Source of the DNA: Rhodovibrionaceae bacterium
GTDB taxonomy: Bacteria; Pseudomonadota; Alphaproteobacteria; Kiloniellales; DSM-21159
Direction of reading: 5' to 3'
Length of the DNA stretch: 64,000 nt
NCBI GenBank assembly: GCA_028279885.1
Contig: JANQMX010000023.1
Location: forward strand, 1 to 64,000
Shown here one piece after another: positions 57,898 through 64,000 of the stretch. The position numbers and the translations under genes are program-made. Under the pieces are notes generated by a model. It was not told where the DNA came from. It did not search any database and worked only from the letters and a program-made list of their open reading frames with translations. How positions within the stretch are numbered: the first letter of the stretch is position 1; each line of letters opens with the position of its first letter.

Positions 57898-58004
57898 AGT
57901 CGTTCGAAGCTCCAACAGTGAAAGTAAACGCCCGATTAGAGCAGGCCGTCCAATAAAACTTTTTCAGTGCGCGATAGAAGGGCTCGATCAACGGGCTGTA
58001 CCAA

Positions 58005-58031
58005 GCCGCGATGAGCGAATCTCATCGCGGC
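58005..58031 (-). terminator. hairpin beyond the LysR gene
   Basis: GCCGCGATGAG-CGAAT-CTCATCGCGGC is a perfect 11-bp stem with a 5-nt loop, 14 bp past the LysR stop on the minus strand. It probably separates the regulator transcript from fdh. Confidence 0.65.
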
Positions 58032-58044
58032 CCTGTACGGTGCG

Positions 58045-58959
58045 TCATGATCCCAAGCGCGCCGCTTCGATATCGGCGGCGATATCGGCTCTGGCGACCA
58101 CATCGAACAGCGCGTTGGTCATCTTCGCCAGCGGCCGGCGGTTCGGGGTCACCACGCCGAGGCTCTGCGCCGGCGGGCATCCGGCGATCTCGTAGGCGGC
58201 CAGTTCCGGCGCCAAGCCGAAGACGTAGGGCAGCGTATGCGGAACGACGCTGATCCAATCGCCGCGGCGCAAGTGGGAGCAGATGGCTAGATAGGAATTG
58301 CTGACGACCGCGGGCTTGAGAGAGACGCCGTGGATCCGCGCGATGGAATCGAGGATACGCCGGTTTTGCAGGTCGGTGCCGAGCAGGCAGAGGGGGCAAT
58401 CGACGATGGTCCGCCAGTCGATCGGCGCGTCGCCGGGGAAGCGGTCGCGCCGGGCGACGACGACATAGCGTTCGCGATAGAGCGGCAGGCGGAAGACCCG
58501 TTCGAGCGGCTCGTTCTCCAGGTAGGTGATGCCGCCGTGCAGCTCCAGGGAATCGAGACCGCTCTGGATCTGTCGCGAGCTCATGGAGAGAATCTCGACC
58601 GAGGCGGCCGGATGCACCGTGCGGAAGCCCTCGGTGACGAAGCTGACCACGGGCATCGCGGCGGGGACGACGCCGAGCCGGAGCGTGCCCGACAGGCCGC
58701 GCCCGACGCTGGTCATGTCGTCCTTCAGGCTTTCGTAGTCCGAGATGATCTGCTGGCCCCAGGCCAGCACCCGTTCGCCTTCCGGCGTCAGGCCCTCGAA
58801 GTGCTGCCCCCTGACGACCAGGCGGGCGCCGAAATCCTCTTCGAGCTTACGCAGGGCGGCAGAGAGCGTCGGCTGGGTGATGTTGCAGGCCTTCGCCGCC
58901 TTGGCGAAATGGCCTTCCCGCGCAAGAGCCACGAAGAAAGTGAGATGACGGATCAGCAT
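58045..58959 (-). CDS. LysR-family regulator, probable fdh activator
   Basis: A 304-aa LTTR. The HTH is FFVALAREGHFAKAAKACNI then TQPTLSAALRKLEEDFGARL. The effector domain starts near GLSGTLRLGVVPAAMPVVSF and includes LCLLGTDLQNRRILDSIARI. LysR proteins with this HFAKAA/TQPTLSAAL form commonly neighbour formate dehydrogenase genes. It is encoded upstream of fdh on the same strand with 300 bp between, and a terminator hairpin after its stop suggests a separate fdh promoter that it controls. Confidence 0.9.
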   Translation of the reverse strand: MLIRHLTFFVALAREGHFAKAAKACNITQPTLSAALRKLEEDFGARLVVRGQHFEGLTPEGERVLAWGQQIISDYESLKDDMTSVGRGLSGTLRLGVVPAAMPVVSFVTEGFRTVHPAASVEILSMSSRQIQSGLDSLELHGGITYLENEPLERVFRLPLYRERYVVVARRDRFPGDAPIDWRTIVDCPLCLLGTDLQNRRILDSIARIHGVSLKPAVVSNSYLAICSHLRRGDWISVVPHTLPYVFGLAPELAAYEIAGCPPAQSLGVVTPNRRPLAKMTNALFDVVARADIAADIEAARLGS

Positions 58960-59004
58960 GCTGCCACCGGCCGCTTTCTTTGCTTCCTCCTACCACCCCG
59001 TCGC

Positions 59005-59175
59005 CTAGCGCCCGGCCTTCTGATTTGCCTCGTAGAAGCTGGGCAGCACGGCAGCAATGCGGGCATTCTTCCAGAATTCCTCACCCAGCTCAGGACTATC
59101 CGAGGTATCGATGGCTTCATCGGGCAGTGTCGCCAGCTCTTTAGCGGTGAGCTCCGTGTGGTAGCGCTTCTTCAT
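59005..59175 (-). CDS. brnA: BrnA-type antitoxin
   Basis: A 56-aa protein from ATG 59175: MKKRYHTELTAKELATLPDE, then AIDTSDSPELGEEFWKNARI and the tail AAVLPSFYEANQKAGR. The E-(I/L)-x-x-LPDE-x-IDTSD-x-PEL-x-EFW-x-x-A pattern is that of the BrnA/COG3514 antitoxin family. Its start lies inside the 3' end of a truncated BrnT-like frame, the normal overlap of brnTA operons. The usual C-terminal DNA-binding part is short, so autoregulation is uncertain. It is an apparently intact antitoxin without an intact toxin. Confidence 0.7.
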   Translation of the reverse strand: MKKRYHTELTAKELATLPDEAIDTSDSPELGEEFWKNARIAAVLPSFYEANQKAGR

Positions 59176-59278
59176 AGATGGTCCTTTCCGCCCGCTTGGC
59201 AGGTCGTGCAGAGATGATCCGCATAATTCCCGCCCGGCCGGTGTGAACGACGACCAGAATCAGAATGTCCTCGTGCAC
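59141..59278 (-). pseudogene. BrnT toxin remnant (C-terminal third only)
   Basis: The minus-strand frame from GTG 59278 reads VHEDILILVVVHTGRAGIMR then IISARPAKRAERTIYEEALP and HGAHR, ending at TAA (59143-59141). RIISARPAKRAERTIYEEA is the characteristic end of BrnT ribonuclease toxins. A stop codon lies immediately upstream in frame and the adjoining VOC gene ends 10 bp away, so the N-terminal half including catalytic residues is lost. It is very unlikely to be toxic. Confidence 0.72.
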
Positions 59279-59287
59279 CTAGCCCTT

Positions 59288-59680
59288 TCAAGCGATCTCG
59301 GCGAAGATCTCCAGGACGTTGCTTTCGGGATCGCGGAAGAAGAGGGTGCGATGGCCGAAGGCTTGGTCCTTGGGCGGGTCGAGGATCTCCACGCCCTTTG
59401 CGACCAGCTCCTGGTGGCAGGCCAGAACCTCGTCCGGCGACACCCGAAAGGCGAGCTGGACGGCCACCGCGTCCGCTGCCTTGGCGCCGTCATGCCAGCA
59501 GAGCCACGGCCCTCGGGGCCGCAAGGTCAGGAAGCTCGTGCCGAGCCGGAACCGCACCCACTCCGGGTGATCTTCTTCGAGCGGAAAGCCCATCACGTCG
59601 CGATAGAAGGCCCGCGCCGCTGCCAGGTCGTTGCAGGGGAGGATGACGTAGTCGACCTCCCGGATTGCCGTCAGGCTCAT
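59288..59680 (-). CDS. VOC-family (glyoxalase/bleomycin-resistance-like) protein
   Basis: A 130-aa single-module pair of beta-alpha-beta-beta-beta units. AIREVDYVILPCNDLAAARA then FYRDVMGFPLEEDHPEWVRF is the first unit and VQLAFRVSPDEVLACHQELV with HRTLFFRDPESNVLEIFAEI the second. RDPESNVLEI carries the usual metal-binding Glu. It resembles fosfomycin/bleomycin-resistance-type and dioxygenase-related VOC proteins; no substrate can be named. It starts at ATG 59680. Confidence 0.85.
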   Translation of the reverse strand: MSLTAIREVDYVILPCNDLAAARAFYRDVMGFPLEEDHPEWVRFRLGTSFLTLRPRGPWLCWHDGAKAADAVAVQLAFRVSPDEVLACHQELVAKGVEILDPPKDQAFGHRTLFFRDPESNVLEIFAEIA

Positions 59681-59762
59681 CGGCGCACTTTCTCCATGTG
59701 ATGCGTCCGCTGCTAGCGCCTTTGCCGGCCGCTCCGCTATTCGTTTCGTGCGACCGGCCGCG

Positions 59763-59801
59763 CTACCACCTTGTCGCCTTATCCCAGACGGCGGAGTTGC
59801 C
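59763..59801 (-). pseudogene. relic of the aldolase gene 3' tail
   Basis: The minus strand reads GNSAVWDKATRW and a stop. The intact gene at 62014 ends GDIAVWDKATGW and a stop. At DNA level 31 of 37 bases match between 59765-59801 and 62016-62052. No aldolase sequence precedes it. It marks the left edge of the ptuAB insertion. Confidence 0.8.
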
Positions 59802-59884
59802 CTGCTTGGCCAGCGGCAAGAGCAGTGGTACTCATTAAACTTGGCTCGGTCGCTTACTACCGTCTTGAATTCTCGGATGCCTGC

Positions 59885-61174
59885 ATGCGCATAGATCGTC
59901 TAAAGCTGCGGAATTTTAAGGGCTTCACTGAGTTTGACCAAAGGCTCAATCGACGCTTCATGCTCATCGTTGGCCAAAATGGGACCGGCAAGTCGAATCT
60001 ATTGGATGCTGTTTCCGTTGCATTTGGCGCTTTTCTTCTTGGCATTCCGGCGGCGCGGTCCCGTACGATCCACCGGAGCGAAGTTCGCGAGATCGCACGG
60101 AACTACGACGGATTGTTGGAATTTCAGCAGGCGTTCCCCGTTCTCGTCGAAGCCGAAGGCATGTTGCAGAGCAACGACGGTACTGCACTGGAAAAGTGCG
60201 TATGGCGGCGGGAACTACTTTCCGCGAATGGACGGACCACCTCCAAGGAGGCCGCGGCTATCCGATCTAAGGCCCAAGCGGCGTACGAGGCGATTACAGG
60301 AGGACAAGACGTCACTTTGCCGCTCTTATCGTACTACGGCACGGGGCGGCTCTGGGAAGAGCCAAGGCAATCTTCGAAGTCTAAGCGCACATCAAGGTTT
60401 GACGCGTACAAAAATAGCCACGAAGCACGGGTCGCCTCGGCCGACCTGCTCGCGTGGGTCGAACGCGAGCGCTTGCTGGAACTTGAAACCGACCAGCCTT
60501 CGAAGCGGTTCCTGGCATGGAAGAAGGCGGTAGAAGCTTGCTTCGATAGCCCGGTTTCAGTCAGCTATTCACTATCGCGCAAGCGTATAGAAGTGGCTTT
60601 TGCCGAGCTCAAGCAGGTCGTGAGCTACGACAATCTCAGCCACGGCCAGCGCAATATCCTATCTTTGGTTGGCGATATTGCCTTCAAAGCGATCATACTC
60701 AATCCGCACCTAGGCTCGGATGCAGTACAGCAAACGTCCGGCATTGTGCTGATCGACGAAATCGACCTTCACCTTCATCCGCGCTGGCAACGGACAATTG
60801 TTCCGGCGTTGCTGCGCGCTTTCCCAAGCCTGCAGTTTTTCGCCACGACGCACTCGCCCTTTATCGTGCAATCGCTGCTCGAAGGGAGCCTGCTAAACCT
60901 CGACGATATGGAAATCGATGACGAGACCTACAACCTTAATCTGATGGATATCGTGAAGGATATCCAAAGCGTCGACGTGCCGGAGCGCAGTGCCGTTCAT
61001 GTACAGCAAGTGCAAAGTGCCACGCGCTTTTTAGAACTCGCGCGGGCGGCAGGCGATGTCGCATCGCGAAAAGCCGATGAAGATGAGATGGACCGCATTC
61101 TGGATACCGAGATTGAAGACCCCGGTTTGGCAGCGCTCTTGAAGATCAAACGGCGCGCGGAGCGAGAGCGGTGA
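59885..61174 (+). CDS. ptuA: PtuA-like AAA ATPase of a Septu-type defence system
   Basis: A 429-aa protein from ATG 59885 (MRIDRLKLRNFKGFTEFDQR). ABC/RecF-type ATPase: Walker A VGQNGTGKSNLL (30-40), an inserted helical region, the signature YDNLSHGQRNILSL (about 246), Walker B GIVLIDEIDLHLHPRWQ (about 285) and the switch His FFATTHSPFIVQSL. In Septu, PtuA assembles with the HNH nuclease PtuB and the ATPase gates DNA cleavage during phage infection. Here the nuclease follows after 3 bp. Base composition is lower in G+C than neighbours (28 of 60 from 59881). Related pairs accompany retrons; no reverse transcriptase was seen. Confidence 0.82.
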   Translation: MRIDRLKLRNFKGFTEFDQRLNRRFMLIVGQNGTGKSNLLDAVSVAFGAFLLGIPAARSRTIHRSEVREIARNYDGLLEFQQAFPVLVEAEGMLQSNDGTALEKCVWRRELLSANGRTTSKEAAAIRSKAQAAYEAITGGQDVTLPLLSYYGTGRLWEEPRQSSKSKRTSRFDAYKNSHEARVASADLLAWVERERLLELETDQPSKRFLAWKKAVEACFDSPVSVSYSLSRKRIEVAFAELKQVVSYDNLSHGQRNILSLVGDIAFKAIILNPHLGSDAVQQTSGIVLIDEIDLHLHPRWQRTIVPALLRAFPSLQFFATTHSPFIVQSLLEGSLLNLDDMEIDDETYNLNLMDIVKDIQSVDVPERSAVHVQQVQSATRFLELARAAGDVASRKADEDEMDRILDTEIEDPGLAALLKIKRRAERER

Positions 61175-61177
61175 TCG

Positions 61178-61873
61178 ATGCGCCCAGTTGTCAAAGATGA
61201 TGGAGCTGGTCGCATCTATGATGAGTATCAAGACGCGTTGGATGATCTAGCAGACCAGATCGGTTTGTATTGCAGCTATTGCGAGATGGTGATCAGTAAC
61301 GCGCCAGAGGTTGAGCATGTACAGCCGAAATCGCTCGAGCCTGGTCTCGCACTCGAATGGAGCAACTTCTTGCTTGGCTGCAAGAGCTGCAATTCAACGA
61401 AGGGAAACACCGCGGTTGCTCTCGACCGGATTGCTTTTCCAGACACGGACAACACCTTCCGGGGGCTTAGCTACAGTCGGGGCCGAGTAGAGGTCTCTCA
61501 GACGTTGAACGAGGCGGAAAGCGACCTCGTGGGCCGACTTGTCGGGCTGGTAAAGCTGCACCGCCATCCCGACGAGCCCCAACCGCAAGATCGACCAACT
61601 CGCCGCGATAGACGTTACAGATTCCGAGCGGAGGTTTGGGAGCTGGCTGAAAAGATGAAGCAGACTTACTTGGAAAACGGTCGAGATGCTGTGATCGGTG
61701 ATCTGATCGCTAAAGAACTTGCTCCCGCAAAAGGTTTCTTCTCGGTCTGGATGACGGTGTTCTCGGAACATCCCGAGATACTCAGGGGCTTCATCCGAGC
61801 TTTCCCCGGCACATCGACGGATTGCTTTGACGCAAATGGTGTTGCACTGCGCCGATCAGGCGGGCGCATCTGA
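61178..61873 (+). CDS. ptuB: PtuB-like HNH endonuclease (TIGR02646-like)
   Basis: A 231-aa nuclease starting MRPVVKDDGAGRIYDEYQDA. Paired zinc cysteines YCSYCEMVI (about 31-36) and CKSCNSTKGN (about 68-77) frame the catalytic VEHVQPKSLEPGLALEWSNF (HNH: His near 48, Asn near 63). It is the effector half of the presumed PtuAB complex, expected to cut DNA when PtuA senses infection. It starts 3 bp after ptuA. The C-terminal half (RAEVWELAEKMKQTYLENGR) is helical. Specificity is unknown. Confidence 0.83.
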   Translation: MRPVVKDDGAGRIYDEYQDALDDLADQIGLYCSYCEMVISNAPEVEHVQPKSLEPGLALEWSNFLLGCKSCNSTKGNTAVALDRIAFPDTDNTFRGLSYSRGRVEVSQTLNEAESDLVGRLVGLVKLHRHPDEPQPQDRPTRRDRRYRFRAEVWELAEKMKQTYLENGRDAVIGDLIAKELAPAKGFFSVWMTVFSEHPEILRGFIRAFPGTSTDCFDANGVALRRSGGRI

Positions 61874-62013
61874 CACAGCAGCCATCTGCCTGTTCTCTGC
61901 ATCATTGCGGCAGTGGCTGGTGTGGGTCGCGTTTCGGGCCGCCATCGGACATCAAACGGGGAGATGCCCATGGGACTGGCGCTTCAACCAATCGCTCTAG
62001 TTGAGCGAACCGC

Positions 62014-63141
62014 TCACCACCCCGTCGCCTTGTCCCAGACGGCGATGTCGCCGTCCTCCATCAGCACGTGGTAGCGGTCGTAGGGTGCGGCGGTCATGCA
62101 GACGTGGTTGGGTAGCACCCGCAAGCGGCTGCCAATGGGAAAGCGCTCGAAGGGCGGTGCGCCGCCGTCCTTGGCCTCGATCTTACCGTGCTCCTGACTG
62201 ACCGCGGCGACGAAGACGTCGTCGACGATTTCGCCGTCCGGCGTCATCACCCAGCCATAGCCGGCCTGGGGCAGGAAGTCCTGGGCGCTGACGTCCTTTG
62301 AGAGCGCCAAGCCGCCGGCGTCGGTGATGATGCGGTCGTATTGCCGGTTGTGCCCGATCACCGTGGCCAGGACGGTGACGGCGATGTCCTCCAGCGCGCA
62401 GGAGCCGAGCGCCATCTGGTCCAGGTCGCCGAAGACGTAGACGCCGGGGCGCATCTCGGTCAGCCCCTCGCCGTTGACCGCGTGGGAGGCGGTGGGGGTC
62501 GAGCCGGCCGAGACCGTTTCGATGGCGTAGCCCTCGGCCCGCAGGCGCTCGGCGGCGCGCAGCACCGCGTGGCGCTCGGTCTCGGCAACCTCCCGCACGC
62601 AGTCGAGATCGCGGCAGGCGTAGGACTGGCCGCCGTGAGTCAGCACGCCGGCGAGGGAGAGGTTGGGCTGGGCGGCGATGGCCGCGGCGATCTCCGGGAG
62701 GCTATCGGACTCGGCCAAGACGCCGCCGCGCCGGTCGCCGCAGTCGATCTCGATGAGCAGCGGTAGCGTCACGTTGTGCGCCGCGGCAGCCTCTCCGGCG
62801 GCCGTCGCCGCTTCGGGCGAGTCGACCAGGCAGCGCAAGGCGACGCCGGCGCGCAGCAGGGCCGCCGCCTCGGCCACCTTGTGGGGCGCCAGGCCGACGG
62901 CATAGGTGATGTCGCGAAAGCCGCGGGCGGCGAAGAAGTGCGCCTCGGCCAGGGTGGAGACGGTGATGCGCCGCTGAGAGTCGCAGGCCAGCGCCGCCAC
63001 CTCCGCCGCCTTGGCCGTCTTGAGGTGCGGCCGAAGCCCCACACCCAGCGCCGCCATGTGCGAGTGCATGCGCTGGCAGTTGCGCCGCAGGCGCCCGTGG
63101 TCGAGCAGCAGGCAAGGGGTCGGGAGGTCCTGAAGCGTCAT
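62014..63141 (-). CDS. D-threonine aldolase / D-serine dehydratase-like PLP enzyme
   Basis: A 375-aa fold-type III PLP enzyme from ATG 63141 (MTLQDLPTPCLLLDHGRLRR). The PLP lysine is in RPHLKTAKAAEVAAL (about residue 43). The barrel contains PLLIEIDCGDRRGG and SAGSTPTASHAV, and the C-terminal metal site RVLPNHVCMTAAPYD has the His-x-Cys zinc pair of eukaryotic-type D-serine dehydratase and D-threonine aldolase. The reaction is therefore metal-assisted cleavage or deamination of a D-3-hydroxy amino acid. Its final codons are copied at 59763-59801 and possibly 58990-59004. Confidence 0.88.
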   Translation of the reverse strand: MTLQDLPTPCLLLDHGRLRRNCQRMHSHMAALGVGLRPHLKTAKAAEVAALACDSQRRITVSTLAEAHFFAARGFRDITYAVGLAPHKVAEAAALLRAGVALRCLVDSPEAATAAGEAAAAHNVTLPLLIEIDCGDRRGGVLAESDSLPEIAAAIAAQPNLSLAGVLTHGGQSYACRDLDCVREVAETERHAVLRAAERLRAEGYAIETVSAGSTPTASHAVNGEGLTEMRPGVYVFGDLDQMALGSCALEDIAVTVLATVIGHNRQYDRIITDAGGLALSKDVSAQDFLPQAGYGWVMTPDGEIVDDVFVAAVSQEHGKIEAKDGGAPPFERFPIGSRLRVLPNHVCMTAAPYDRYHVLMEDGDIAVWDKATGW

Positions 63142-63213
63142 GGTGTCAGTCCGAGTGTCGCGTGGCCGCAGCATGTTGACACGGCAAAGCATCAGCGACC
63201 AGAAATTGCCGCC

Positions 63214-64000
63214 ATGACAAACGAGCTCTCTCCCTCCGAGGCCAAGCCTCCCAAAGCCACCCGCAACCTCGTCACCCACAGCGCCCACGGCGAAAGCTGG
63301 GACGACCCCTACGCCTGGCTGCGCGACGACAACTGGCAGGAGGTGATGCGCGCGCCGGACAAGCTGCGCAGCGACGTGCGCGACTACCTGGAGGCGGAGA
63401 ACGCCTACCTGGAAGCGACGATGGCGCCGACCCAGGCGCTGCGCGAAACACTGTTCGGGGAGATGAAGGGTCGCATCAAGGAGGACGACTCCTCGGTGCC
63501 GGCCAACGACGGCGATTGGGCCTACTACCGGCGCTACCGCGAGGGTGGCCAGCATCCGCTCTACTGCCGCAGACCGCGGGACGGGGAGGAGGAGAGCCTG
63601 CTGCTCGATGGCGACGCCCTGAGCAAAGACACGTCCTATTTCCAGATCGCCTCGGTCAGCCATACCTACGACCACCGGCACCTCGCCTATGCGGTGGACG
63701 ACAAGGGCTCGGAATACTGCGAGATCCGCGTCCTCGACCTGGAGAGCGGCGACCTGCTGCCCGAGCGCCTGAAGGACAACAACGGCGCCATGGCCTGGGC
63801 CAAGGACGGCCGGACGCTGTTCTATGTGGTGCAGGACGAGAACCACCGGCCCTGCAAGCTGTTCCGCCATCGCCTGGGCAGCGACCCGGCGGAGGACGTG
63901 CTGGTCTATGAGGAGACGGACCCCGGTTTCTTCCTGGGCGTCGGCACCTGCGAGAGCCGGCAGTTCGTCGTGGTCCACACCCACGACCACACCACCAGCG
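63214..64000 (+). CDS. S9-family oligopeptidase (oligopeptidase B-like), partial
   Basis: The first 262 codons of a gene running past the window end. MTNELSPSEAKPPKATRNLV leads to DPYAWLRDDNWQEVMRAPDK, the hallmark N-terminus of prolyl oligopeptidase/oligopeptidase B. ETLFGEMKGRIKEDDSSVPA and YYRRYREGGQHPLYCRRPRD then begin the seven-bladed propeller. The catalytic Ser-Asp-His domain would lie beyond base 64000. It is divergent from the aldolase-type gene with 72 bp between starts. The acidic loop pattern favours oligopeptidase B (basic-residue specificity), but that needs the missing part. Confidence 0.92.
   Translation, partial: MTNELSPSEAKPPKATRNLVTHSAHGESWDDPYAWLRDDNWQEVMRAPDKLRSDVRDYLEAENAYLEATMAPTQALRETLFGEMKGRIKEDDSSVPANDGDWAYYRRYREGGQHPLYCRRPRDGEEESLLLDGDALSKDTSYFQIASVSHTYDHRHLAYAVDDKGSEYCEIRVLDLESGDLLPERLKDNNGAMAWAKDGRTLFYVVQDENHRPCKLFRHRLGSDPAEDVLVYEETDPGFFLGVGTCESRQFVVVHTHDHTTS

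Overview
This window is high-GC DNA from an alphaproteobacterium. A Rhodospirillales/Kiloniellales-type lineage is plausible, judging by the NAD-dependent formate dehydrogenase, TRAP transporters, LysR/GntR/TetR switches and abundant REP-type palindromes. No rRNA or species marker is present, so the lineage is inference. One tRNA-Ser(GGA) lies at 8085-8175. No CRISPR array, transposase or integrase was seen.

Layout. 0.4-5 kb: an RND efflux operon (small ABM-type protein, adaptor, permease). 5.3-7.7 kb: PLP threonine dehydratase-like enzyme, glutathione S-transferase, small membrane protein. 8-10.4 kb: tRNA-Ser, a TetR-gene fragment, a topAI (yjhX)-type toxin gene with an attenuator-like leader and an internally deleted acetyltransferase partner, then an intact TetR/SMR pair with a perfect 18-bp operator. 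10.4-14 kb: Tat-exported amine oxidase, a glyoxalase-like protein, RidA and a DUF7002-like protein. 14-19.2 kb: a ladder of single accessory genes (AT-rich TIR-like/P-loop ATPase, inositol-phosphatase-family enzyme, membrane protein, HExxH metalloprotease) separated by duplicated gene ends. 19.2-28 kb: methyltransferase, HAD phosphatase, alpha/beta hydrolase, a second RND operon and NDH-2. 28-32 kb: a redox/metal block (ferredoxin reductase, CopD-like protein, Sel1 protein, pseudoazurin) with Fur-like boxes, followed by a copy of the NDH-2 gene tail. 32-37 kb: DabAB inorganic carbon uptake with a divergent LysR gene. 37-45.8 kb: MFS/TetR, TRAP DctPQM with an isocitrate-lyase-family enzyme and GntR regulator, glycosyltransferase, EamA exporter. 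46-53.6 kb: a DCC protein, about 1 kb of REP repeats, a 1134-aa RCC1/RTX secreted protein, a LysR pseudogene and a hydrolase. 53.6-59 kb: a QseBC-like two-component system with a YgiW-type OB-fold protein, then formate dehydrogenase and its LysR regulator. 59-62 kb: a BrnT remnant with an intact BrnA-like antitoxin, a VOC protein and a Septu-like PtuA-PtuB defence pair. 62-64 kb: a D-threonine aldolase/D-serine dehydratase-type enzyme and the start of an S9 oligopeptidase.

The most unusual feature is a recurring geometry. Accessory genes sit immediately beyond the 3' end of a resident gene, and a shorter, usually decayed, direct copy of that gene's 3' part lies on the far side of the cargo. 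It occurs at five places: TetR / topAI-yjhQ; DUF7002 / TIR-like ATPase; the 130-aa membrane protein / metalloprotease (82 of 84 bases identical); NDH-2 / redox block; and the aldolase / ptuAB, with a possible third rung at brnA. This looks like serial cargo acquisition at gene ends with tail duplication. The cargo includes a Septu-like pair, two decayed toxin-antitoxin loci and a TIR-like ATPase that may be an undescribed defence gene. A second notable signal is the topAI leader: a five-codon open frame, a hairpin, an intrinsic terminator, and a 9-nt arm that can pair with the region just upstream of the topAI start.
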